A DNA stretch of 64,000 nt from Halobacteriales archaeon QS_1_68_20 (lineage in GTDB: Archaea > Halobacteriota > Halobacteria > Halobacteriales > PXRE01): positions 1 to 64,000 of the forward strand of contig PXRE01000023.1 in assembly GCA_003021085.1 (NCBI GenBank), written 5' to 3'. The notes below the pieces were generated by a model that had not been told where the DNA came from, made no database searches, and saw only the letters and a program-made list of their open reading frames with translations. This document shows positions 33,458-42,192 of the stretch, one piece after another. Positions within the stretch are counted from its first letter, which is position 1, and each line of letters starts with the position of its first letter. The translations under genes and the position numbers were made by a program.

Positions 33458-34263
33458 CTGGCGAGCGTTGCGAGCGTAGCTGCACTGACGGGCGCGGGTC
33501 TGCCCGCGACCGCGAGCGAGACGGACGGATGGACGGCCGTGACGTCATCGACCGGCAACGGCAACAGCCTGTTCGGCGCGGACGTGACCGACGACGGCAA
33601 GCGCCTGTGGTTCTGCGGTTCGTCCGGCGCCGTCGGCGAGTACGACGTCGAGTCCGGCGTCCTCCACGACCACTCGGCGCCGCTGGACGTCACCAACAAC
33701 TTCAACGACGTGGCGGTCACCGGGGAGGCCGGCGAGGCGAACGTCTACGTCGCCGGCGGCTCCGGGAAGATGTACTACAGCTTCGAGAACGGCGCGTCCC
33801 AGACCTGGGACGACGTCACGCCCGGCAGCGGGTCGAACATCAACGCCGTCGACTTCTTCGACGACCGGAAGGGTCACATCGTCGACGGCAACAAGACGGT
33901 GTTCCGGACCGACGACGGCGAGACCTGGGACAGGATCGGCCTCGCGGACGCCAACGTCAACTTCTACGGCGTCGACAGCGCGGGTTCGACGACGTCTGGG
34001 TCTCCGGCGGCGGCGGAATGGTGTTCCACTGGAACGGCGTCGAGTGGACGCCCGCGGACACCGGCGACGCCGACCTGCGGGACGTCGAGGTCACCGACGA
34101 CGACAGCGACGGTCTCACGGTCGGCGGCGGCGGCAAGGTCTACGCGCTGACCGGCGGCCGCTGGGAGCAGGAGGCGACGCCGAGCGGCGAGAACCTGAAG
34201 GCCGTGGTCCGGGGTAGCCCGGACGTCGCGGTCGGCTCCGGCGGTACGATCATCGAACGGTAA
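33458..34263 (+). pseudogene. Secreted beta-propeller (Ycf48/BNR-like) protein gene with a frameshift
   Basis: The first frame shows a signal-like segment (ASVAALTGAGLPATASETDG) without an upstream start codon, then propeller repeats (GKRLWFCGSSGAVGEYD, EANVYVAGGSGKMYYSFENG, DDRKGHIVDGNKTVFRTDDG) up to NVNFYGVDSAG. At about 33980 one base is missing and the next frame continues FDDVWVSGGGGMVFHWNGVE and ends TVGGGGKVYAL...GSGGTIIER at 34263. Together they form one propeller of photosystem-assembly/BNR type, 240-270 aa. The missing start and the overlap with the divergent broken gene suggest real decay or local sequence error. Confidence 0.65.
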
Positions 34264-34373
34264 TCGGTCGGTACAGACGTCGAGCGACGGCCTGCGTCGG
34301 GGCGCGTCCCCGCCCTGACCTGTACCCTCCCGTCTTTTTCGGTGGCCGACAACTCGACAGCGACGACCAGGGT

Positions 34374-35291
34374 CTACTCGTACTCGATAGTCGCGGGTGG
34401 CTTGTGGGTCACGTCGTAGACGACGCGAGCGACGTTCTCGTGTGAGGCGGTGATGCGACTCTGGATGCGCTGGAGGGTCTCCCAGTCGACCTCCTGGGCC
34501 CGGGCGGTCATGCCGTCTCGGGACTCGACCGACCGCACTGCGACCACCCACCCGTGGACGCGGTTGTCGCCCTTGACGCCCGTGGCCTTGCCGAGGACGG
34601 CCGCCAGCGCCTGCCAGGGGTCGTGGTCGGCCAGTTCCTCCTCGACGACGTGGTTGGCCTCGCGGGCGACCGCCAGTTTCTCCTCGGTCACCTCGCCGAT
34701 CACCCGGACGGCCAGGCCGGGTCCGGGGAACGGCATCCGCTCGGAGACGACTTCCTCCAGGTCCAGTTCGCGGGCGACCTCCCGGACCTCGTCCTTGTAG
34801 AGGTCACGCATGGGTTCGACGATGCCCTCGAAGTCGACCACGTCGGGCAGCCCGCCGACGTTGTGGTGGGACTTGATCGTCCCCTCGGACTCGATGCGGT
34901 CGGGGTAGATGGTCCCCTGAACGAGGTAGTCAGCGCCGACGTCCTCGGCGACCGTCTCGAACTCGCGGATGAACTGCTCGCCGATGACGTGGCGCTTCTC
35001 CTCCGGGTCGGTGATCCCCGAGAGGGCGTCAAGGAACCGCTCGCGGGCGTCGACGATCCGCAGGGAGTCCATGTAGTCGAACGTCTCGCGGATCCCCCCG
35101 GTCTCGCCCTTGCGCATCAGACCGGTGTCGACGTAGACGGGCGTCAACTGGTCGCCGACGGCCTCGTAGGCCAGCGCGGCGGCCGTCGAGGAGTCCACGC
35201 CGCCCGACAGCGCGATGATCGCGTGGCCGTCGCCGATGGCGTTGCCGATCTCCTCGACCTTCTCGTCGACGAACGTTGCGGGGTCCTGCAT
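34374..35291 (-). CDS. guaA: GMP synthase, ATP-pyrophosphatase (synthetase) subunit
   Basis: This subunit adenylates XMP and aminates it to GMP; in archaea the glutaminase is a separate protein. The PP-loop is [53 protein letters not shown] and the C-terminal dimerisation domain ending [11 protein letters not shown] are all present in 305 aa. The ATG at 35291 overlaps the pyrG stop (TGATG), so it is translationally coupled. The glutaminase subunit gene is not in the window. Confidence 0.95.
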   Translation of the reverse strand: MQDPATFVDEKVEEIGNAIGDGHAIIALSGGVDSSTAAALAYEAVGDQLTPVYVDTGLMRKGETGGIRETFDYMDSLRIVDARERFLDALSGITDPEEKRHVIGEQFIREFETVAEDVGADYLVQGTIYPDRIESEGTIKSHHNVGGLPDVVDFEGIVEPMRDLYKDEVREVARELDLEEVVSERMPFPGPGLAVRVIGEVTEEKLAVAREANHVVEEELADHDPWQALAAVLGKATGVKGDNRVHGWVVAVRSVESRDGMTARAQEVDWETLQRIQSRITASHENVARVVYDVTHKPPATIEYE

Positions 35292-36937
35292 CAGGCCTCC
35301 ACCTCCCCGGGGACGCGGTCGGTTTCGAGGATCGCCTCGAGGAACGCGACGAACGGCGGACTCGCCCGGGTCGGCCGCGAGCGGAACTCGGGGTGGAACT
35401 GGGTCCCCAGGAAGAACGGGTGCTCCGGGAGTTCGACGATCTCCATGCGGTTGTTCGAGCGCCCGGAGAAGACCAGACCGGCGTCTTCGAGGTCCTCGAT
35501 GTACTCGGGATTGACCTCGTAGCGGTGCCGGTGTCGCTCCACGCAGGAGGTGTCGCCGTACACCTCGTGGGCCAGCGTCCCCGGTTCGACGTCGGTCTCG
35601 TGGGTACCGAGGCGCATCGTCCCACCCATGTCCTCGACCTCGTACTGCTCGGGGAGGATGTCGATGACGGGGTGTGGCGTGTCGGGGTCGATCTCCGTCG
35701 AGTGGGCGCCCTCCAGGCCCAGGACGTTCCGTGCGTGCTCGACGACGGCCATCTGGAAGCCCAGACACAGGCCCAGGTACGGGACGTCGTTCTCCCGGAC
35801 GTGCCGGACCGCCTCGATCTTGCCCTCGGTGCCGCGGGACCCGAACCCGCCGGGGACGATCACGCCGTCGACGTCGTCCAACTGGCCGTCGTAGCCGTCC
35901 GCGAAGTCCTCGCTGTGGATCCACGTCCGCTCGACGTCGACGCCCAGTTCGAGGCCGGCGTGCTTCAGGGACTCGTGGATGGAGATGTAGGCGTCCTCCA
36001 GGCCGTACTTGCCCACGAGCGCGACGTTGACCGATCCCTCCTGCTCGCCCGTGACGATGTCGCGCCAAGAGGTGTCGCGCTGGTCGGCGGGCAGGGCGCG
36101 CTCGCCCAGGTCGAGTCGTTCCATGACGTACTCGTCCAGGCCCTCCTCCTCGACGACCAGCGGGACGTGGTAGATGTCCTCGACGTCCGGGTTCGAGAAC
36201 ACCGCCTCCGTGGGGACGTCACAGAACAGCGCGATCTTCTCTTTGGTCTCCGCGTCCAGGCGGTCCTCGCAGCGTCCGACGACGACGTCCGGTTGGAGGC
36301 CGATGGACCGGAGTTCCTTGACGGAGTGCTGGGTGGGTTTGGTCTTCTGCTCGCCGTTCTTGCTGTAGGGCACCAGCGTGACGTGGGCGAACAGGATGTC
36401 GTCCTCGTTTTCCTCATGGGCGAACTGCCGCAACGCTTCGAGGTACGGCATCCCCTCGATGTCCCCGACTGTCCCCCCGACCTCCACGATGCAGACGTCG
36501 GACCCGTCGGCGGCCTCCCGGATGCGGCGCTTGACGTCGTCGGTGACGTGGGGGATGATCTGGACGGTCTTGCCCAGGTAGTCGCCCGCCCGCTCGTTCT
36601 CGATGACGTGCTGGTAGACCTTTCCCGTCGTCACGTTGTGGTCGAAGGTCATGTCCTCGTCGAGGAACCGCTCGTAGTTCCCCAGGTCGAGGTCGACCTC
36701 GCCGCCGTCCTTGAGCACGTACACCTCGCCGTGCTGGTAGGGGTTCATCGTCCCGGCGTCGACGTTGAGGTAGGGATCGATCTTGACCGCGGTCACGTCG
36801 AACCCGGCGTTTTTCAGGAGGCGGCCGACGCTGGCCGCCGTGATGCCCTTGCCCAGCCCAGACATCACACCCCCGGTTACGAAGAGGAACTTGTTCCCCA
36901 GAGAAGGATCGTACCCGGTGTCGGGTTCGGTCGGCAT
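35291..36937 (-). CDS. pyrG: CTP synthase
   Basis: The enzyme makes CTP from UTP, ATP and glutamine. The N-terminal synthetase domain begins [18 protein letters not shown]; the C-terminal amidotransferase has the nucleophile in [18 protein letters not shown] and the His/Glu pair in THFHPEF-like [14 protein letters not shown]. Length (548 aa) is typical. I chose ATG 36937 ([12 protein letters not shown]) because residues upstream are not homologous. It is the first gene of the pyrG-guaA pair. Confidence 0.96.
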   Translation of the reverse strand: MPTEPDTGYDPSLGNKFLFVTGGVMSGLGKGITAASVGRLLKNAGFDVTAVKIDPYLNVDAGTMNPYQHGEVYVLKDGGEVDLDLGNYERFLDEDMTFDHNVTTGKVYQHVIENERAGDYLGKTVQIIPHVTDDVKRRIREAADGSDVCIVEVGGTVGDIEGMPYLEALRQFAHEENEDDILFAHVTLVPYSKNGEQKTKPTQHSVKELRSIGLQPDVVVGRCEDRLDAETKEKIALFCDVPTEAVFSNPDVEDIYHVPLVVEEEGLDEYVMERLDLGERALPADQRDTSWRDIVTGEQEGSVNVALVGKYGLEDAYISIHESLKHAGLELGVDVERTWIHSEDFADGYDGQLDDVDGVIVPGGFGSRGTEGKIEAVRHVRENDVPYLGLCLGFQMAVVEHARNVLGLEGAHSTEIDPDTPHPVIDILPEQYEVEDMGGTMRLGTHETDVEPGTLAHEVYGDTSCVERHRHRYEVNPEYIEDLEDAGLVFSGRSNNRMEIVELPEHPFFLGTQFHPEFRSRPTRASPPFVAFLEAILETDRVPGEVEA

Positions 36938-37103
36938 ACCGAGTGTGCGCGAGGCGGGGCCAAAACGGTTTCGGAGGACCGCCGGCGTGCGATTCGGGGC
37001 CACGCGAAACCACCGGAGAGCACGCGCCTCCGACGATCACCCCGGCGACGTGAGCGTCCCCGGGCCGTCCGGCCGAGCCACCGCACCGACCCTGCCGGGA
37101 CGC

Positions 37104-37754
37104 TCAGTCGAGGTGCCCGGCCAGGAACTCGCTCGTTCGCGCCGCGACCTTCCGCTCCTGGCCGACGAAGTGGTGGTCGGCGGACAGTTTCACCACCTCG
37201 ACCGGCCGGTCGTCCGCGGCGAGTTCGCGCGCCCGCTCGACGACCGGTTCCCACTCGACGGTGTCGTCGCGGGTGCCGTACAGTATCTGCAGCGGACAGG
37301 CCACGTCGGCCAGCGCGTCCGTCGCCTTCGCCGTCGGCGCGAGCGCGCTGACGGCCGCGAGGTCCACGTTCCCGTCGCCAGCAGTCGTCGCGGCGTCGCC
37401 CCTGCTCTCTCCCCGGCCCGGGTCGGCCGCCACCAGCAGCGCGCTGACGGCGCCGAAACTGTAGCCGAACGGGCCGACGTGGTCGTAGCGCTCCGCGGCG
37501 TACCGGAGGGCGTTGTGGACGTCCGTGCGCTCGCCGCGGCCTTCGTCCCACTCGCCGTAGTCGAACCGCAGGCAGGCGACGTCACGTTCCGTCAGCGCCT
37601 CGCCCAGCGCACGCAGGTTGCGGTCCCGGCGGTTACCCCCGAACTGCGGGTGCGGCGGGCAGGCGACGACGACCCGGTTCGTCCCGGTCGACGGGGCGTC
37701 GAGGGTCCCGCGGACGTCGCGCGCGCCCGGGACGACGACCTCCTCGGAGTTCAT
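37104..37754 (-). CDS. Alpha/beta hydrolase
   Basis: The 216-aa protein has the fold signatures VVVACPPHPQFGGNRRD (oxyanion strand), LRFDYGEWDEG, the nucleophile elbow GPFGYSFGAVSA, and a late QILYGTRDDTVEW with the acid and SADHHFVGQE with the catalytic His. This pattern belongs to small KANL2/dienelactone-hydrolase-like proteins with unknown substrates. I chose ATG 37754 (MNSEEVVVPG). It has its own promoter region shared with the divergent secreted-protein gene. Confidence 0.8.
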   Translation of the reverse strand: MNSEEVVVPGARDVRGTLDAPSTGTNRVVVACPPHPQFGGNRRDRNLRALGEALTERDVACLRFDYGEWDEGRGERTDVHNALRYAAERYDHVGPFGYSFGAVSALLVAADPGRGESRGDAATTAGDGNVDLAAVSALAPTAKATDALADVACPLQILYGTRDDTVEWEPVVERARELAADDRPVEVVKLSADHHFVGQERKVAARTSEFLAGHLD

Positions 37755-37932
37755 ACTGTGGTCGTTCGCGCGCGTGTGGGAAAACCCCGGCGGATCGGGG
37801 CAGTGCGGGGAATCCACGGGCCGTTCGTTCCGGGTCGGCAACTGGCACGTAATCGATAGTTTGCTAACGAATACCATTACGGTTCCGTCGTCCCCACTAC
37901 GATTCGGGGGGTCGGGTCCAAAACCATCGACC

Positions 37933-39675
37933 ATGACCGGGGAACGGATTTCACGAAGACGACTACTCCGGGGTACTGCTGTCGCAGGTCTGGGCGTCGG
38001 ACCGGCGGTGAGTGCCCTCGACACACAGCCGAGGACGTTCCGGGTCACGAAGGGCGACCAGCCAGCCAGCGTCGCCACGTTCGTGCTGGCCGTGGACGGA
38101 TCCGTCACACCGGCGAGCGACTTCGAGGATACGGCGTGTCTCGACTACGAGCCGCCGTACGTGATCGGTCGGGTCGGGCCGTCCGGCGGCACGGACTCCG
38201 TGGAGTTCGAGGGGGCCGTCCCCGCGGCGGACGTCTACGGGCCCGCGGAACTGTACGTCGACGGCGAGCGGACCGACCCTGAGGGGTTCGGGGACGCCCT
38301 CCCGAACACGTTGGAGGTCACCAAAGAGGACGCCGAGGACGGCGACGTCTCGTTCGAGGCCACCGTCAGCGGCGTGCTCGCGCCGAGTCCATCGGTCGAA
38401 GCGCCGAACCGGCAGGTCGACTGTGGCACCATCCAGGAGTCCGTCGGCCCCGAGCGAGGCACCGACGTCTTCCACTACTCGGGATCGATCACCGACTTCT
38501 CGCTGGAGGGGCCAGCGAGGGTGTACCGCAACGGCGAGGAGGTCGACCCCGCCGACCTGGGCGGGACGACCGAGCGGACGTTCCGGGTCACGAAGGGCGA
38601 CCAGCCCGACGGCGTCGCCACCTACGTCCTGGCCGTTGACGGACCGATCTCCCCGACCGACGAGTTCGAGGACACCGTCTGCCCGAACTACCACACGCCG
38701 TACGCGTTCGGCCGGGTCGGACCGTCCGGCGGCGCGGATTCGGTCACGTTCACGGGCGACGTGGTCGCCGCGGACGTCTACGGGCCCGCGGAACTGTACG
38801 TCGACGGCGAGCGGACCGACCCCGAAAGCTTCGGGGACGGCCTGCCGCACACCCTCCAGGTGACGAAAGAAGGTGCCGAGGACGGCGACGTGACGTTCGA
38901 GGCCGGCGTCACCGACGTGCTCGCGCCAACGCCCGACGTCGAGGGGGTAACCCAGCAGGTCGGGTGCGGGAGCGTCAAGGAACCGGTCGGTCCCGAGCGT
39001 GGCACCGACACGGTCCGGTTCTCCGGGGAGTTGCGGGACTTCTCGATGGACGGCCCCGCCACGGTCTACGTGGACGGCGAGGAGGCCACCGGCGTCCAGG
39101 TCCGGCGCGTGACGCCCGTCGACGGCGCGGTGACCGTCTCCCCAGACACCGACGTCCTGCTGGCGGCGGCGGTCCAGAACTTCGAGGGGACCGACGTCAC
39201 GGTGAACTGGTTCGTCGACGGCGAGCAGGTCTTGACGGGGTACCCGGACCTCTCGGTTCGGCCGCACCTCCAGCTCGATAACGTCTCCGGGGACGGCCAC
39301 GAGGTCCGGGTGGTGGCCACCGGCGCGGACGGCGAGACGCAACTCGACGACGCCACGTGGACGGTCGACGTCGCCGAGGGGGCCAACACGGTGCCACAGG
39401 GACACCGCGTGGACCCGGCCGAGTCGGAGGCCGTCGCCGATGGCGATACGATCGACCTCACCGTGGGAGCCAGCGACCCCGACGGCGACCTCCACCGCGT
39501 GCTCTGGTTCGCGGGCATGTGTGACGACCCCGTGGGCGCGTCCGCCGTGGACGGCGAGTCCGCCGAGGCCACGCTGACCTACGAGTTCGGGGGGTGTGGG
39601 GTCGTCGTCGCCTGGATCCTCGACGAGCGCGGGGCGACGAGCGAGGCGGTCTCCTGGGAGTTCGTCTGGGAGTAG
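37933..39675 (+). CDS. Tat-secreted protein with a duplicated ~180-residue module
   Basis: A Tat signal (RISRRRLLRGTAVAGLGVG) precedes two near-identical modules starting TFRVTKGDQP at about 38036 and 38579. Each contains GRVGPSGG-DSV, AADVYGPAELYVDGERTDPE, a TLxVTKE-AEDGDV stretch and a VGPERGTD segment with one conserved Cys pair. After about 39080 come two Ig/fibronectin-like beta domains (VSPDTDVLLAAAVQNFEGTD; GASDPDGDLHRVLWF). The 580-aa product probably sits at the cell surface. I recognise no family for the module; cysteines (CLDYE, DCGT, CPNY, GCGS) could form disulfides or bind metal. Confidence 0.75.
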   Translation: MTGERISRRRLLRGTAVAGLGVGPAVSALDTQPRTFRVTKGDQPASVATFVLAVDGSVTPASDFEDTACLDYEPPYVIGRVGPSGGTDSVEFEGAVPAADVYGPAELYVDGERTDPEGFGDALPNTLEVTKEDAEDGDVSFEATVSGVLAPSPSVEAPNRQVDCGTIQESVGPERGTDVFHYSGSITDFSLEGPARVYRNGEEVDPADLGGTTERTFRVTKGDQPDGVATYVLAVDGPISPTDEFEDTVCPNYHTPYAFGRVGPSGGADSVTFTGDVVAADVYGPAELYVDGERTDPESFGDGLPHTLQVTKEGAEDGDVTFEAGVTDVLAPTPDVEGVTQQVGCGSVKEPVGPERGTDTVRFSGELRDFSMDGPATVYVDGEEATGVQVRRVTPVDGAVTVSPDTDVLLAAAVQNFEGTDVTVNWFVDGEQVLTGYPDLSVRPHLQLDNVSGDGHEVRVVATGADGETQLDDATWTVDVAEGANTVPQGHRVDPAESEAVADGDTIDLTVGASDPDGDLHRVLWFAGMCDDPVGASAVDGESAEATLTYEFGGCGVVVAWILDERGATSEAVSWEFVWE

Positions 39676-39707
39676 CCCCGGCGGGTTCGGAGCGCGCCTG
39701 GATCCGC

Positions 39708-39779
39708 CCGAACACGTTCAGGCCGTTCCTGGTTGCTGGGAATTCCTCACGAAAGTTCCGAACACGTTCAGCCCGTTCC
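39708..39779 (+). promoter_or_regulatory. Two 22-bp direct repeats upstream of nirK
   Basis: CCGAACACGTTCAG(G/C)CCGTTCC occurs at 39708-39729 and 39758-39779, exactly 50 bp apart with one mismatch. Each contains the dyad GAAC-AC-GTTC. They lie 67-140 bp before nirK and after the preceding stop. They may be sites for a denitrification regulator: I recall a CGAAC-N4-GTTCG motif for NarO in Haloferax, but the spacer here is 2, so identity is uncertain. Confidence 0.5.
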
Positions 39780-39846
39780 CGGCGACCGAGAACTTGCTTC
39801 GGCGTTGAGGGGGTGAAGCGTGCAGATCCAACCGGAGGGAACGACA

Positions 39847-40914
39847 ATGCTAGACAGCACCCGACGGCGGGTCCTCAAGGCGACCGGAGCGGGCGGTGCC
39901 ACCGCCGTCGCCGGCTGCGTCGGCGACGAGGAGTCCACCAACGACCCCGAATCGACCAGCACGAACACCGACAGTCGGCCTGCCGGGACGGATGCCGAGC
40001 GGGTCGCCGCCGATCCGACCGACGTCCCCGACCCCGTCGACTGGGACGACCCGCGCCGTCACGAGGTCACCCTGCGGACCGAGGAGGTCCGCGCGGAGGT
40101 CGAGCCGGGGGTCACCTTCGACTTCATGACCTTCGACGGCCGGATCCCCGGTCCGATGATCCGCGTCCGCCAGGGTGACACCGTGGCGCTGACGCTGGAG
40201 AATCCCCCGGAGAGCAACATGCCGCACAACGTCGACCTCCACGCGGTGTACGGCTCCGGCGGGGGCGCCATCGCGACCAGCGCCGCGCCCGGCGAGGAGG
40301 CCAAGATGGAGTTCGAGGCCACCTACCCCGGCGCGTACATCTACCACTGCGCCGTCGACAACCTGGACTACCACATTTCCTCGGGGATGTTCGGGATGAT
40401 CCTGGTCGAACCGGAGGAGGGTCTCCCCGAGGTCGACCGGGAGTTCTACCTCGGCCAGCACGAGATCTACACCGACGGCGCGGTCGGGGAGGGCGGCAAG
40501 CACGGCTTCAACTTCCAGGCGATGAAACACGAAGACCCGACGTACGTGGTCTTCAACGGCGAGAAGTTCGCGCTCACGCCGGACCGCGACGGCGCCATGC
40601 AGGCGGAGACGGGCGAGACCGCCCGGGTCTACCTGGCGACCGGCGGCCCCAACCTGCCGAGTTACTTCCACCCCATCGGCAACGTCTGGTCGAAGGCCTG
40701 GCCCAACGGCGCCGTCGCGGGCGACCCGGACCGCTACGCCCAGACGATGACCGTGCCGCCGGGCAGTTGCTTCGTCGGCGAGATGGAGTTCCCCGTCGCG
40801 GAGACGGTCAAACTGGTCGACCACGCGCTCTCCCGGGTCGCCCGGAAGGGCCTCATGGCCGCTATCGCGGTCGAGGGCGAGGACGACCCCGGGGTCTTCG
40901 ACCCCGACCCCTGA
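39847..40914 (+). CDS. nirK: Copper-containing nitrite reductase
   Basis: NirK reduces nitrite to nitric oxide in denitrification. A Tat signal (STRRRVLKATG) ends in a lipobox-like AVAGC, so it is probably a lipoprotein outside the cell. Copper ligands can be placed: type 1 at H127, C168, H176, M181; type 2 at H132, H167 and the His of PSYFHPIGNVW; the catalytic Asp is D130 in HNVDLH. The 355-aa length is normal. I chose ATG 39847 (MLDSTRRR) because GGAGGGA lies 12 bp upstream, although GTG 39820 is also in frame. No nor or nos genes are nearby. Confidence 0.93.
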   Translation: MLDSTRRRVLKATGAGGATAVAGCVGDEESTNDPESTSTNTDSRPAGTDAERVAADPTDVPDPVDWDDPRRHEVTLRTEEVRAEVEPGVTFDFMTFDGRIPGPMIRVRQGDTVALTLENPPESNMPHNVDLHAVYGSGGGAIATSAAPGEEAKMEFEATYPGAYIYHCAVDNLDYHISSGMFGMILVEPEEGLPEVDREFYLGQHEIYTDGAVGEGGKHGFNFQAMKHEDPTYVVFNGEKFALTPDRDGAMQAETGETARVYLATGGPNLPSYFHPIGNVWSKAWPNGAVAGDPDRYAQTMTVPPGSCFVGEMEFPVAETVKLVDHALSRVARKGLMAAIAVEGEDDPGVFDPDP

Positions 40915-41108
40915 CGGCCTCTCCGACTGACCCGTTGCCAGGTGACCGACGGGGCAGGCGACCGGGGGTCGGTCGGAGACGTCCGTCTATCGTTCGACCC
41001 GTTTCTCGGCCCCGCAGGAGGTGATTATCGGTCGGTCCGGATCGTACGGACCGGCTAGCAGACCGGCGAGTGACCACGATTTAATAGGGTCACGCCAAAG
41101 GCGTACGT

Positions 41109-41960
41109 ATGGGCATCCTGTCACGCACTTCGTACATCATCAAATCGAAGCTGAACTCCCTGCTGAACCGGGCGGAGGATCCCACCGAGACGCTGGACTA
41201 CTCCTACGAGCAGATGCGCGACCAGTTGCAGGAGGTCAAGCAGGGCATCGCGGACCTCACCACCCAGAAGAAGCGCCTGGAGATGCAAAAGCGCCGCCTG
41301 GAGGAGAACGTCGAGAAGCACAACCGCCAGGCCCGCCAGGCCGTCGACCAGGACCGGGAGGCCCTCGCGCGGCGCGCCCTGGAGAAGAAAAAGCAGAAGA
41401 TGCGCCAGATCGAGCAACTGGAGAGCCAGATCGAGGACCTCCAGAACAAGCAGGACGAGCTGGTCGACCAGAAGAACACGCTCCAGCGGCGCATCGAGGA
41501 GTTCCGCACGAAGAAGGAGACGATGAAGGCCCAGTACGAGGCCGCCGAGGCCAGCGCCCGCGTCTCCGAGGCCATGACCGGCGTCGGCGACGAGTTCGAG
41601 GACGTCGGCCGGGCCATCGAGCGCGCCGAGGAGCGCACCCAGGAGATGGAGGCCCGTTCGGCCGCCATGGACGAACTGCAGGAGACCGGTGCCTTCGAGG
41701 ACGCCATCTCCGGCCAGGACGCCATCGACCGCGAACTGCAGGAGGTCTCGACCGACAGCGAGGTCGATGCGGAACTGGAGACCATCAAGTCCGACATGGG
41801 CAAGGGCGGCGACTCCGGCGACTCCGGCGACGCCGACGCTGGCTCGGAGGCTGACCTGAACGACCTCGAAGCCGACGTCGACACCGACGCCGAGGCCGAA
41901 CTCGACCGGTCGGAGATCGACCAGGAACTGCAGGAACTCAAAGACGAGGACGAACAGTAG
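41109..41960 (+). CDS. pspA: PspA/IM30-family membrane-stress protein
   Basis: The 283-aa protein opens with an amphipathic helix (GILSRTSYIIKSKLNSLLNR) and DPTETLDYSYEQMRD, then about 150 residues of continuous coiled coil (TTQKKRLEMQKRRLEENVEK and following). This is the PspA/Vipp1 layout that remodels membranes under stress (ESCRT-III-like). The C-terminal 60 residues are Asp/Glu/Gly/Ser-rich and probably disordered, an archaeal extension. A TATA-like TTTAATAGG lies at 41080-41088, giving a very short leader. Confidence 0.9.
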   Translation: MGILSRTSYIIKSKLNSLLNRAEDPTETLDYSYEQMRDQLQEVKQGIADLTTQKKRLEMQKRRLEENVEKHNRQARQAVDQDREALARRALEKKKQKMRQIEQLESQIEDLQNKQDELVDQKNTLQRRIEEFRTKKETMKAQYEAAEASARVSEAMTGVGDEFEDVGRAIERAEERTQEMEARSAAMDELQETGAFEDAISGQDAIDRELQEVSTDSEVDAELETIKSDMGKGGDSGDSGDADAGSEADLNDLEADVDTDAEAELDRSEIDQELQELKDEDEQ

Positions 41961-42192
41961 GCCGTCGGTGGCCCGCCGATAGACGGGATGCCGGGGTGTC
42001 CGGCCCGCCGACGACACCTGTCGGCCGGCGTCGGTCCGGGGACGCAGGGGACCGTTCGTCTTCGGTGAGTGGCCCTATTCCATAAATTAATAATATCGGA
42101 CTCCGATAATCGGGCTACGTTAGCGTCAGTAGCTGTGCCCCGAGAGTGCGGGGCCACCCGGTCGGTCCGGCGACCGTCGGATCCCCCAGACG

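Noticed and set aside
34374-36068. A 564-aa frame extending guaA upstream
   Set aside because: Residues before the ATG at 35291 are an out-of-frame reading of pyrG; the GMP synthase subunit starts at 35291.
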